Counted from the first letter of the stretch, positions 17,760 through 26,597 are shown. The stretch: DNA of 64,000 bases from Desulfosporosinus sp. (GCA_003513495.1 DOPM01000058.1:211419-275418), one strand, 5' to 3'. Notes: generated from the sequence alone by a model not told the origin. Made by a program: numbers and translations.

Positions 17760-18212
17760 ATGAATAACGACAGAATTAACGGAATTTTCAATAAATACCA
17801 GGGCCAAGCCGGTTCACTGATACGAGTAATGATGGAGATTCAGGAAGAGGAACACTGGCTTTCCAGGGAAATATTAGTGAAGATCAGTGAGAAATTAGAA
17901 GTGCCCTTAAGTCGAGTACTGAGAATAGCAACCTATTACAAATCATTTAGTGTAACACCCAAAGGACGTCATGAAATTCAAATCTGTACGGGTACTGCCT
18001 GTCATATTCGTGGTGCGCAGAGTGTTCTCGACACGGTGCAAGACCTAATAGGAATTAAACCTGGTGAAACGGATTTGGACCAAAAGTTTAGCTTGGAGAC
18101 CGTTAACTGCCAAGGAAGCTGTACCTGTGGTCCGATGATAAAAATTGATCAGGTGACTCAAAGTAGGTTATCGAGTGCCCAGATAGCAGACCTTTTAAAA
18201 AAATATGATTGA
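17760..18212 (+). CDS. bamG: NuoE-like [2Fe-2S] thioredoxin-fold subunit (BamG)
   Basis: A 150-residue homologue of the 24-kDa subunit of complex I and NAD-linked hydrogenases. The four-Cys [2Fe-2S] pattern is present: CTGTAC (about residues 79-84) and NCQGSC (about 120-125). With BamH and BamI it would form the NADH-oxidising module of the reductase complex. Its stop is immediately followed by bamH. The ribosome site AAGGAGGTCAGG lies a little far from the ATG at 17760, so a later start is possible but would cut the N-terminal helices. Confidence 0.87.
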   Translation: MNNDRINGIFNKYQGQAGSLIRVMMEIQEEEHWLSREILVKISEKLEVPLSRVLRIATYYKSFSVTPKGRHEIQICTGTACHIRGAQSVLDTVQDLIGIKPGETDLDQKFSLETVNCQGSCTCGPMIKIDQVTQSRLSSAQIADLLKKYD

Positions 18213-18221
18213 GGGATGATT

Positions 18222-19916
18222 ATGACAAGGATAAATTCAGCTGCTGAATTAGAAGAACTAAGGCAGGGCATCTTGTCAAAAAAAGATCCCGATAAGCCTA
18301 GTATCGCTATATGTGCTGGACTCAGCTGTCTCGGTCTCGGAAATGGAACGATTATTAGTGCATTTAAAGAAGAAATCAATAAACAATCCTTAGAATCTAA
18401 GATTGATATTGTAACCACTGGCTGCCACGGCTTTTGTGAAAAAGGGCCGATAGTAGTTATTAATCCGGAAGAAATCTGCTATTTGGAGGTAAAACCAGAG
18501 GATGTCCCGGAGATAATTTCCCAGACGGTCATTGAAAAAAAAGTGATTGACCGACTGGTTTATACAGACCCCAATAGCGGTGAAAAAGCAACACATATGG
18601 CGGAGATACCTTTCTATAAAAACCAGATGCGGGTTCTTCTGGGGAATAACTCAAAGATTAATCCGAAGTGCATCGATGATTACTTGATGATTGGCGGGTA
18701 TTCTGCGCTAGCCAAAGCTCTTTTTGAGATGAGCCCTGTGCAAGTTCTTGAAGAAGTAAAGATAGCAAACTTGCGCGGACGGGGCGGCGGTGGATTCCCT
18801 GCAGGTAGGAAATGGGAGACTACCCGTAATGCACCCAACGAAGAAAAGTATGTTATTGTGAACGCTCATGAAGGGGAGCCCGGGGCGTATATGGATAGAG
18901 CCCTCTTCCAGGCTAATCCCCATAGCGTACTAGAAGGATTGATTATTGGTGCGTATGCTATCGGTTCACATCAAGGATTTATTTACACAAGACATGATAC
19001 CCCGGAGTTGAGAAAGAATCTTGACATTGCTCTTGCCCAGGCAGAGGAATACGGACTTCTTGGTGAAAACATCCTTGGTTCTGGTTTCAACTTTAAGGTT
19101 GAGGTGCATTTTGATGTCGGAATCTTCGTATCAGGCGAGTCAAGTGCCTTAATGAGGTCTATCGAAGGGAAGGCACCGGAGCCAAAACCAAAGTATATCC
19201 GCACTTCAGTAAATGGTATTTGGGATAGACCGAGCAACCTGAACAATGTGGAAACTTGGGCCAATGTACCTCAGATTATCAGTAAGGGTTCCGAATGGTA
19301 TAACAGTATCGGGACAGACCGGAGCAAGGGGACAAAACTCATATCCTTATCAGGCCATGTATGTAATTCAACAATTGTAGAAGTTCCTATGGGGACCTCG
19401 CTTAAAGAAATTGTCTATGACTTTGGTGGTGGAATTCCAAACGGAAAGAGACTTAAAGCAATTCACCTTGGAGGACCTATGGGAGGGACAATTCCCGAGA
19501 GTCTCATCGACAACCCGTTGGATTTTGATGTGCTTGCAAAACTTGGAGCTTCAATGGGCGCAGGCGACATATTGGTAATGGATGAAGGCACTTGTTTAGT
19601 TGAGCTGGCTAGGTACTTCATTGATTTCCTCTCTGGTGAGTCGTGTGGCAAATGCGTTCCATGCCGTGAAGGGATCAGGCAGATGCAAAATATCCTGACT
19701 AATATGACCAAAGGTAAAGGAAGAGAAGGGGACATTGAGCTTATGGAGGAATTAGCCGAGGTAATGGGTGCGGCGGCCCTTTGTTCGTTGGGCAGGAGTG
19801 TTCAGAATCCGTTATTGAGCATGTTAAGGTACTTTAGAGATGAGTTTGAGGCGCACGTCAAGGAGAAACGGTGCCCGGCGCATTCCTGCAAGGAAGCTGC
19901 AATAGAGGGAGTATAG
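18222..19916 (+). CDS. bamH: NuoF-like NADH/FMN/Fe-S subunit (BamH)
   Basis: A 564-residue protein. An N-terminal thioredoxin-like [2Fe-2S] domain (CAGLSCLGLG, then GCHGFCEKGP) precedes the NuoF core with the NADH/FMN-binding segment LRGRGGGGFPAGRKW (about residue 185) and the N3-type cluster CGKCVPCREG (about 475). It lacks the C-terminal two-cluster ferredoxin of hydrogenase HndC-type proteins. The predicted role is NAD(H) binding in the Bam complex. The second ATG (18222) is chosen, because GAGGG directly abuts the first ATG at 18216 but is spaced six bases from this one. Confidence 0.9.
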   Translation: MTRINSAAELEELRQGILSKKDPDKPSIAICAGLSCLGLGNGTIISAFKEEINKQSLESKIDIVTTGCHGFCEKGPIVVINPEEICYLEVKPEDVPEIISQTVIEKKVIDRLVYTDPNSGEKATHMAEIPFYKNQMRVLLGNNSKINPKCIDDYLMIGGYSALAKALFEMSPVQVLEEVKIANLRGRGGGGFPAGRKWETTRNAPNEEKYVIVNAHEGEPGAYMDRALFQANPHSVLEGLIIGAYAIGSHQGFIYTRHDTPELRKNLDIALAQAEEYGLLGENILGSGFNFKVEVHFDVGIFVSGESSALMRSIEGKAPEPKPKYIRTSVNGIWDRPSNLNNVETWANVPQIISKGSEWYNSIGTDRSKGTKLISLSGHVCNSTIVEVPMGTSLKEIVYDFGGGIPNGKRLKAIHLGGPMGGTIPESLIDNPLDFDVLAKLGASMGAGDILVMDEGTCLVELARYFIDFLSGESCGKCVPCREGIRQMQNILTNMTKGKGREGDIELMEELAEVMGAAALCSLGRSVQNPLLSMLRYFRDEFEAHVKEKRCPAHSCKEAAIEGV

Positions 19917-19920
19917 AAAT

Positions 19921-20529
19921 ATGAGTGAAATTATTTTACAGATTGATGGAAAGGAAGTCACGGCAAGTGAAGGCATGACCGTTTTAGAGGCTGCACAACA
20001 AGCGGGAATAACAATTCCGACACTTTGTCACCATGAGAAATTGGATCCTTATGGGGGTTGCCGCTTTTGCACAGTAGAAGCAGAGGTTCGCGGCTGGACA
20101 AATTTTGTTGCTGCCTGCCTTTACCCAGTGGCCAACAATTTGGTCGTAAAAACTAGGTCTGAGAAGTTAAATCGAATTCGCAAAATGATCTTGGAGCTAT
20201 TACTTGCTCATGCACCAGATGCCTTTGATTTGCAGGATTTAGCTAAGGAGTATGGAGCAAAAAAAGACCGTTTTGAAAAAGAAGCCTCGTTTTGTATTCA
20301 TTGCGGTCTGTGTGTAAGGTACTGTGCCGAAGTCAAAAAAAAGAATGCTATTACATTTGTTGACAAAGGAAAAACCCGGGAGATAAGTTTCATTCCCGAG
20401 ATAGCCTCCAAGGAGTGCTGGAGCTGCAAAGAATGTTTCCCTCTTTGCCCTACCGAGGCACTACAAGCAGCTTACGTTTTAGTTCAAGCCCTCGCGTTTC
20501 CCTCTTTAGAGTCCACGCCAGCGGAATGA
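19921..20529 (+). CDS. bamI: NuoG-N-terminal-like ferredoxin subunit (BamI)
   Basis: A 202-residue protein. The N-terminal plant-type [2Fe-2S] domain contains CHHEKLDPYGGCRFC and a later Cys near residue 67. Two [4Fe-4S] motifs follow, CIHCGLCVRYC (about 123-133) and CWSCKECFPLCP (about 162-173). This is the first third of NuoG/HydA and matches BamI, the last gene of the class II reductase set. Four bases separate it from bamH; the ribosome site GAGGGAGTATAGAAAT is good. It would relay electrons between the NuoF-like unit and the Hdr/Mvh unit. Confidence 0.87.
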   Translation: MSEIILQIDGKEVTASEGMTVLEAAQQAGITIPTLCHHEKLDPYGGCRFCTVEAEVRGWTNFVAACLYPVANNLVVKTRSEKLNRIRKMILELLLAHAPDAFDLQDLAKEYGAKKDRFEKEASFCIHCGLCVRYCAEVKKKNAITFVDKGKTREISFIPEIASKECWSCKECFPLCPTEALQAAYVLVQALAFPSLESTPAE

Positions 20530-20583
20530 GAGGCCCTTATTTTAGTAACCCTCACTCTTCAAACGAATGAATTGAGGTTTTAA

Positions 20584-22122
20584 ATGCAATTAGAAAATCA
20601 TTTTGAAAAATTTAGAAATAATTCAATAGGTTATAATCAAGTGTTTAGGACCTTTTATGGAAATCTAAGGATGATTTATGCGGACTGGACCGCCAGTGGC
20701 AGATTATATCGTCCAATTGAAAACATAATTATTAATAGTTTCGGACCCTTCGTTGGAAATACTCATTCAGAGTCTAGTGAGACAGGAATGTTGATGACAC
20801 GGGCTTACCATTTTGCCCATCAGAGGATTAAAGAGCATGTAAATGCAGATAAAAATGATGTTATCATTACAGCGGGTTCTGGTATGACCGAAGTTCTAAA
20901 TAAACTGCAGCGAATACTGGGACTCAAGGTGCATGAAAACCTTCGTCCATTTGTCAATATCCCCCAAGAGTTAAAACCTGTAGTGTTCATCACCCATATG
21001 GAACACCATTCCAATCAAATCTCGTGGCTTGAAACAATCGCGGAAGTTAAGATAATAAGTCCTGACAAAAACGGGTTGATTGACCTGGATAATCTAGAGG
21101 AGCTATTAAAGGAGTATAGTGCTCGAAAATTCAAAATAGGTTCTTTTACAGCTTGCTCCAATGTAACAGGAATTCGGACACCATACCATAAGATGGCCAA
21201 GCTGATGCATCAGAATGGGGGTATTTGTTTTGTGGATTTTGCAACTTCGGCGCCCTATACCCCTATTGATATGCATCCCGCTGATCCCGAAGAAAAACTA
21301 GATGCTATATTTTTTTCACCGCACAAGTTTTTAGGAGGTCCTGGAACATCAGGTGTGCTCATATTTGATTCAAGGCTATATTTAAACAAAATACCTGACA
21401 ATCCGGGTGGCGGCACATTAGATTGGACGAATCCTTGGGGAGAGCATAAGTATTCTTCTGAAATAGAAATTCGGGAGGACGGGGGAACTCCTGGATTCTT
21501 ACAGGCCATCAAGACCTCACTTTGTTTAGAACTTAAGGATAAAATGGATGTTGAGAAGATAATTAAGAGAGAAAAGGAATTAATAAAGATACTGTTCAAC
21601 GGACTCAATAGTATTGATGGACTGCACATTCTTGCAGAAAATATCAGGGACCGACTGGGGATTCTGTCCTTTTATGTGGAAAATATCCACTATAATCTTT
21701 TGGTAAAAATACTCAATGATCGATTCGGCATTCAGTCAAGAGGAGGGTGTTCCTGTGCGGGGACTTATGGACATTATCTGTTGAACGTTGATCGAAGAAC
21801 ATCCTGCCAAATTACCAACTTGATTGATTCAGGAGACTTGTCGCAGAAACCAGGCTGGGTAAGGTTATCAATACACTCTATTATGACAGATGAAGAAGTA
21901 CATTATATTGTTTATGCGATAAAAGAGACTGTCAAAAATATTGGAAAGTGGAAAGAAGACTATATTTACGATACTAGATCAAACGAGTTTAAGAATAGAC
22001 ATTTCCTTGGACACGACAATATCGTAAAAGAATGGTTCAAAATTGTTGAATCAGAGACTTTGCATCATGTGGATCCGAATAGGTTTTTAGGAACTTATAA
22101 TAAGGGCGTTGTATTTATGTGA
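20584..22122 (+). CDS. Class V aminotransferase / cysteine desulfurase-like PLP enzyme
   Basis: A 512-residue PLP enzyme of the SufS/NifS fold, about 100 residues longer than SufS. The PLP Lys lies in SPHKFLGGPG (about residue 248), the PLP-binding region includes TAGSGMTEV and HMEHHSN, and a Cys-rich loop SRGGCSCAG (about 385-393) sits where desulfurases keep their catalytic Cys. It follows bamI by 54 bases with no terminator and overlaps the next frame, so it is likely cotranscribed. It could supply sulfur for the many Fe-S clusters or the tungstopterin, or act on selenocysteine. None of these roles is proven by sequence. Confidence 0.75.
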   Translation: MQLENHFEKFRNNSIGYNQVFRTFYGNLRMIYADWTASGRLYRPIENIIINSFGPFVGNTHSESSETGMLMTRAYHFAHQRIKEHVNADKNDVIITAGSGMTEVLNKLQRILGLKVHENLRPFVNIPQELKPVVFITHMEHHSNQISWLETIAEVKIISPDKNGLIDLDNLEELLKEYSARKFKIGSFTACSNVTGIRTPYHKMAKLMHQNGGICFVDFATSAPYTPIDMHPADPEEKLDAIFFSPHKFLGGPGTSGVLIFDSRLYLNKIPDNPGGGTLDWTNPWGEHKYSSEIEIREDGGTPGFLQAIKTSLCLELKDKMDVEKIIKREKELIKILFNGLNSIDGLHILAENIRDRLGILSFYVENIHYNLLVKILNDRFGIQSRGGCSCAGTYGHYLLNVDRRTSCQITNLIDSGDLSQKPGWVRLSIHSIMTDEEVHYIVYAIKETVKNIGKWKEDYIYDTRSNEFKNRHFLGHDNIVKEWFKIVESETLHHVDPNRFLGTYNKGVVFM

Positions 22123-22148
22123 AAAAATTATGTATTGGAGGAAAAACC

Positions 22149-22895
22149 ATGAAACTTGCTGGAAAAGTAGCGTTAGTGACTGGTGCAAAGGATGGCATAG
22201 GCAAGGCCGTTGCCTTAGCATTTGCTAATGAGGGAGCAGATATTGGACTAGCGAGTCGATCTATCACTCGTGAAGATGAAGTTGTGCGGGAGATTGAAGC
22301 TCTTGGACGTAAAACCTGCGTAGTTAATGTAGATGTAGCAAATAAAGAATCTGTAATGGCAATGGTTCAAAAGATTAAGGAAGAACTAGGCCAAATTAAC
22401 ATCTTAGTGAATAATGCTGGTTTAAGTAAACCAGCTATGATGCTCAAAATGACGGAAGAGCAGTGGAATGACGTTATAAATATCCACTTGAAAGGTACAT
22501 TTCTTTGCATGCAAGCTGTGGCAGGAGACATGAAAGCTAATGGTTATGGTCGAATCATAAATGTGACATCATCCGCTGGATTGCAAGGTACTATCGGGCA
22601 AGTGAATTATAGCGCCGCAAAAGGCGGAATAAATGCATTGACAAAATCTGCGGCTCGTGAATTAGCTAAATATGGAGTTACTGTTAATGCAATCTCTCCT
22701 TTTGCTGTGACAAAAATGACTGAGAAAATTTCAACAGATCCTGTCTTGAGTGTCAAGTATATTGATAGAATCCCTATGGGTAGATTCGGACAACCGGAGG
22801 AAATGGCTGGTGGTTTTGTCTTTTTGGCATCTCAGGATGCGAGTTATATTACTGGACAGATTCTATGTATTGAAGGCGGTATGATCATGCGTTAA
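22149..22895 (+). CDS. Short-chain dehydrogenase/reductase (FabG-like)
   Basis: A 248-residue classical SDR. It shows the NAD(P) motif TGAKDGIG, the NNAG motif, the catalytic Ser in TSSAG, and YSAAKGG with the catalytic Tyr and Lys. The start is placed at ATG 22149 after TTGGAGGAAAAACC; the frame extends ten codons upstream and overlaps the preceding gene. BamA yields 3-hydroxypimelyl-CoA, so an SDR between bamI and a thiolase is well placed to be a 3-hydroxyacyl-CoA (3-hydroxypimelyl-CoA) dehydrogenase. It could instead replace the missing BamQ alcohol dehydrogenase. The substrate is inferred from context only. Confidence 0.82.
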   Translation: MKLAGKVALVTGAKDGIGKAVALAFANEGADIGLASRSITREDEVVREIEALGRKTCVVNVDVANKESVMAMVQKIKEELGQINILVNNAGLSKPAMMLKMTEEQWNDVINIHLKGTFLCMQAVAGDMKANGYGRIINVTSSAGLQGTIGQVNYSAAKGGINALTKSAARELAKYGVTVNAISPFAVTKMTEKISTDPVLSVKYIDRIPMGRFGQPEEMAGGFVFLASQDASYITGQILCIEGGMIMR

Positions 22896-23011
22896 GCGAC
22901 GATACTTACGCCGCTAAGAAAGCCTTAGTTGGAAGTATCGGTTAATTGTATGCCATTACACGATTCCTAAAGATTGAATATTGAGAAAATAGGAGAAAAG
23001 GGAGGACCAGA

Positions 23012-24202
23012 ATGCAAGAAGTTGTAATCGTTAGTGCCGTGAGAACTCCAATTGGCACCATTGGTGGGACACTTAAAGACGTTACACCCCAAGATCTGGG
23101 GGGCCTTGTCGTAAAAGAGGCAGTTACTCGGGCAGGTATAAGTCCTGATTTAGTAGAGGAAGTTATCATGGGTTGGTCCCGACAAACGACTGAAGCAGCA
23201 AATATAGCCCGCGTTAGTTCGCTTTTGGCGGGCATTCCGGAAGCAGCCTCTGCATATACAGTGCATTGTCAATGTGCAGCCAGTTTAAAAGCTATCAGTA
23301 ATGGAACCCAAGAAATACAGACCGGAAGGGCTGAAGTGGTTGTTGCCGGCGGAACAGAAAGTCTTAGCCGAGCACCTTACTACCTTAAAAATGCCCGTTA
23401 TGGTTTTGGTGCTGGAGATGGGGTTTTAGTTGATTCTTTAACAGAAGCGGGACCTGGTGGGCAACCTCACTCAATTTATGGCAGTGTTTCTATGGGTGAT
23501 ACCGCAGAAAATGTAGCTGAACAGTTTAATATCTCTCGGGAGGACCAGGATAAATTCGCGTTTCAAAGTCAGGAACGGTGTCAAAGATCCTTAGCTTCAG
23601 GGGTTTTTAAGGATGAAATTATTCCGGTTGAAATTAAGACACGGAAAGGCACGACTATTTTTGATACAGATGAAGGCCCTAGAGTTTCGACGCTGGAAAA
23701 ACTAGCAAGTTTGAAACCAGTGTTCAAGAAAGGCGGATCAGTTACTGCCGGTAATTCCTGTGGTCGAAATGATTGTGCAGCGGCTCTGGTTCTAATGTCT
23801 TCTGATAAAGCCAAGGAACTCGGTATTAAACCAATGGCCAGAGTTATTACAGATGCGTTGGCTGGCGTACCGCCACAAATCATGGGAATAGGTCCTGTAC
23901 CAGCTGTGCGAAAGGCTTTAAAACAAGCCGGACTGACCCTGAACGATATTGACTTGATTGAACTGAATGAGGCCTTTGCAGCCCAATCCTTAGCCGTTAT
24001 TCGGGAACTTGGGTTAGATATGGAGAAACTAAATGTCAATGGTGGTGCAATTGGACTAGGTCATCCCGTTGGAGCGACTGGAGCGCGCTTAATGACGACT
24101 CTTCTTTACGAACTGCGTCGACGCAAGGGACGATATGGAATGGTTACCCTTTGTATAGGCGGAGGGCAAGGTATGGCTACTATTATTGAGGCGCTGTACT
24201 AA
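23012..24202 (+). CDS. Thiolase (acyl-CoA acetyltransferase), atypical CAAS active site
   Basis: A 396-residue thiolase. The start (IVSAVRTPIG), the C-terminal His motif GGAIGLGHPVGATGAR and the final Cys motif CIGGGQG are standard. At the nucleophile the protein reads VHCQCAASLKAI (Cys88), where most thiolases have CGSG. The Gly-to-Ala and Gly-to-Ser changes next to Cys88 may alter substrate fit. Following bamA and the SDR, it is a candidate for cleaving 3-oxopimelyl-CoA to glutaryl-CoA and acetyl-CoA. A strong terminator follows, so this is the probable end of the bam operon. Confidence 0.87.
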   Translation: MQEVVIVSAVRTPIGTIGGTLKDVTPQDLGGLVVKEAVTRAGISPDLVEEVIMGWSRQTTEAANIARVSSLLAGIPEAASAYTVHCQCAASLKAISNGTQEIQTGRAEVVVAGGTESLSRAPYYLKNARYGFGAGDGVLVDSLTEAGPGGQPHSIYGSVSMGDTAENVAEQFNISREDQDKFAFQSQERCQRSLASGVFKDEIIPVEIKTRKGTTIFDTDEGPRVSTLEKLASLKPVFKKGGSVTAGNSCGRNDCAAALVLMSSDKAKELGIKPMARVITDALAGVPPQIMGIGPVPAVRKALKQAGLTLNDIDLIELNEAFAAQSLAVIRELGLDMEKLNVNGGAIGLGHPVGATGARLMTTLLYELRRRKGRYGMVTLCIGGGQGMATIIEALY

Positions 24203-24270
24203 CGTGAGCCAAGGAACGGGGATAAATACAATCGGATCGTCTATACCACGCTCTGACGAAAAAACATAGA

Positions 24271-24312
24271 AAACACGGGTGTAGGAGAACCTTTCTTCCT
24301 GCACCCGTGTTT
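24271..24312 (+). terminator. Intrinsic terminator at the end of the bam operon
   Basis: AAACACGGGTG pairs with CACCCGTGTTT, and the stem extends by a G-U and AGGA/TCCT pairs (about 16 pairs). It lies 68 bases after the thiolase stop and before the next regulator gene. Confidence 0.8.
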
Positions 24313-24360
24313 CCAGACGAATCATCGAACAACACTCGATCTGCTACGGAGGTGAAAGAG

Positions 24361-26094
24361 GTGTCTTGGTTTAATAAATTAGAAGAGGTATTGAACGCTG
24401 TACATAATGGAATTGTAGCTATTGATGCCGAAGAGCGGGTTACAATCTTTAATCGCCAAGCAGAGCGCATGCTGGGAGTACCAGCTGGCAAAATTATTGG
24501 GCAGAAAATCGGTGATTTATTACCGGCAGGGCTTACGTCGGTACTCTATAGTGGTAAACCCCAATTCGGAAAAAAGTTTGAACGAGGTGACCTCATCATG
24601 GTCACCAATCATACGCCAATTATTGAAGATGACCGGGTTATTGGAGCCATTGCTGTCTTTCAAGATGTTTCTGAGATAGAATCTTTGGCGACTGAGTTAT
24701 GTAAGGTTAAAGAGTTAAATAATGAATTTGAGGCTATTCTTGAATCCTTTTACGATGGCGTTGGGATTATTGATGGTGATGGGACTCTGTTACGAGTAAA
24801 TACCAGTTATGAAAGGATTACAGGTTTGTCTAAACATGACAACGGCGTTGGTCGTAATGTCAGAGAGCTTCAAGATGACGGGACGGTTTCTCAAGCGGTA
24901 GCATTACTGGTTCTTAGCCAAAAAAAACCAGTAACAATTAAACAGATAATTAAAACTGGTAAAGAGATCTTAATAACTGGCAGTCCCTTCTTTAACGAAA
25001 AAGGGGAAATTTTGCGAGTAGTTTGTAATGTTCGTGATATGACTGAACTCAATCTTTTGCGTGAACGGATTGAAAATACCGAACAACAAAACATTCGGTA
25101 TGCCCACGAAATTAAGGAATTGAGAACAAAGCTGCAGCGACATGAGGAGTTTGTATTCCGAAGTGTGAGTATGCAGAGAGTTTATAAACTAATAGTCCGT
25201 TTGGCTCAAGTCAATTCTCACGTCTTAATCACAGGGGAGTCTGGGGTAGGAAAGGAAATTGTGGCTACGTTGATTCACCAGTTAAGTCCACGTGTCAACG
25301 GGCCCTTTTTGCAAATCAATTGTGGGGCCATTCCAGAAAACTTGCTGGAATCAGAACTTTTTGGTTATGAAGATGGGGCTTTTACAGGCGCACGTGGTGG
25401 GGGAAAAAAAGGTATTTTCGAACTTTGCGAGGGCGGGACGTTGCTTCTTGATGAGATCGGGGAAATGCCCATGAATATGCAGGTTAAACTATTGCGGGTG
25501 TTGCAGCAACAGGAGGTGCTTAGAGTAGGTGCAGCTAAACCTGTCAAATTTAATGTGCGGGTGGTTTCAGCTACAAATAAAAACCTAGAAGACATGGTAG
25601 CCCAACATAGTTTTCGGGCCGATCTTTTTTACCGATTAAACGTCGTACCAATTCATCTCCCTCCATTGAGAGAGCGCACTGATGACATTGTACCTTTGGC
25701 TATCCACTTCTTAGAGAGATTTAACCAAAAATATGGAAGAAATATTAGGTTTGAACCTGAAATTTTAATGGCTTTTGAACGACATCCTTGGCCAGGTAAT
25801 GTCCGAGAATTAGAAAATCTGATTGAACGAATGCTGATTATGAATGAAGATGAGGTTTTGACTCTTAAACATTTGCCTTTTAACCTGAGTATAGTTCCCA
25901 AACATCAGGCTCTAATAATACAGGTTAACGATCCTATGCCTTTCGAAAAAGCCGTCGAAATGTTGGAAATAGAACTCTTGCGTAAAACTCTGCAGGCTTA
26001 TCCGTCCATAAGACAAGCAGCCAAGGTTTTAGGTGTTTCCCATCCTACGGTTCTTCGTAAAATTCATAAATATAAAATCATGTCAGTTGATTAG
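24361..26094 (+). CDS. Sigma-54 activator, PAS-PAS-AAA+-HTH
   Basis: A 577-residue enhancer-binding protein: PAS (about 1-105), PAS (about 125-240), AAA+ (about 275-510) with Walker A GESGVGKE, the sigma-54 loop GAFTGA and Walker B LLLDEIGE, then a Fis-like HTH at the end (IRQAAKVLGVSHPTVLRK). The start GTG 24361 lies eight bases after GGAGG; an upstream ATG at 24307 in the same frame falls inside the preceding terminator and is rejected. It resembles the activator at 6376 but lacks CBS domains. A sigma-54-type site at 26363 suggests that it controls the molybdenum hydroxylase operon. Confidence 0.9.
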   Translation: MSWFNKLEEVLNAVHNGIVAIDAEERVTIFNRQAERMLGVPAGKIIGQKIGDLLPAGLTSVLYSGKPQFGKKFERGDLIMVTNHTPIIEDDRVIGAIAVFQDVSEIESLATELCKVKELNNEFEAILESFYDGVGIIDGDGTLLRVNTSYERITGLSKHDNGVGRNVRELQDDGTVSQAVALLVLSQKKPVTIKQIIKTGKEILITGSPFFNEKGEILRVVCNVRDMTELNLLRERIENTEQQNIRYAHEIKELRTKLQRHEEFVFRSVSMQRVYKLIVRLAQVNSHVLITGESGVGKEIVATLIHQLSPRVNGPFLQINCGAIPENLLESELFGYEDGAFTGARGGGKKGIFELCEGGTLLLDEIGEMPMNMQVKLLRVLQQQEVLRVGAAKPVKFNVRVVSATNKNLEDMVAQHSFRADLFYRLNVVPIHLPPLRERTDDIVPLAIHFLERFNQKYGRNIRFEPEILMAFERHPWPGNVRELENLIERMLIMNEDEVLTLKHLPFNLSIVPKHQALIIQVNDPMPFEKAVEMLEIELLRKTLQAYPSIRQAAKVLGVSHPTVLRKIHKYKIMSVD

Positions 26095-26125
26095 TATGAA
26101 AATCTAAGCAAGTGTCATTTGCCTT

Positions 26126-26144
26126 AAGAAGGTGGTACCTTCTT
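26126..26144. promoter_or_regulatory. Perfect 8-base inverted repeat, possible activator site
   Basis: AAGAAGGT, GGT, ACCTTCTT. It lies about 220 bases upstream of the candidate sigma-54 promoter at 26363, a normal distance for an enhancer site. There is no T-run after it, so a terminator is less likely. The centre contains GGTACC, related to TGTACCA motifs elsewhere in this region. Confidence 0.4.
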
Positions 26145-26161
26145 GGAAAGAGTGGTAAATA

Positions 26162-26314
26162 ATGTGTGACGTAAAAATTGAAGAGTCATCGGGTGGGAAC
26201 AGCATTTCAAAAAGTGAAGGAAACAAAGTGGTGTTAAAATGTACCAAGGTTATTCTTGAAGTCTGTGTCAATCATGGTAAGAGGACCGTTAAGAGCCAAG
26301 ATTATACCGTCTGA
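26162..26314 (+). CDS. Small hypothetical protein (50 aa)
   Basis: An ATG after GGAAAGAGTGGTAAATA opens a 50-codon frame starting MCDVKIEESS and ending SQDYTV. It lies between the sigma-54 activator and the candidate promoter of the next operon. The MC start and length faintly recall small CooT-like proteins, but no conserved core can be matched. It may be a chance frame in an otherwise regulatory region. Confidence 0.25.
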   Translation: MCDVKIEESSGGNSISKSEGNKVVLKCTKVILEVCVNHGKRTVKSQDYTV

Positions 26315-26362
26315 GCCCCTACTTAAGATGTTCAGGCTAATATCGACGTCTTTATTCAAATT

Positions 26363-26378
26363 AGGAACTGATCTTGCA
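26363..26378 (+). promoter_or_regulatory. Candidate sigma-54 promoter of the Mo-hydroxylase operon
   Basis: AGGAAC, five bases, then TTGCA. The GG and GC are at exact -24/-12 spacing; two positions of the -24 box deviate from TGGCAC. The leader to the first gene at 26598 would be about 210 bases. It lies directly downstream of a sigma-54 activator gene. Confidence 0.5.
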
Positions 26379-26597
26379 TATATACAATCTTGTGACTCTA
26401 TTAGGGGGCTCTGACTTAAATAGAGTAAAGTTGCAAGGTGGTGATAGTAGATAAGGAGTCTCAGTGCTCTCGAAAGGGCATTGAGCATAGACCCTATTTT
26501 TTATTTCAAAAAAATAGTCAGAAAATATAAAATATTAAATTTATTAATTTCCTGTGAATGATCAATGAAATAAATTTGAACTTCGGGGGTGAAGTCT

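Noticed and set aside
26126..26144. Terminator of the second sigma-54 activator
   Set aside because: The hairpin has no T-run after it and sits at an enhancer-like distance from a candidate promoter.
26234..26488. 84-residue minus-strand frame covering the candidate sigma-54 promoter
   Set aside because: No domain and no ribosome site; the region is better explained as regulatory.
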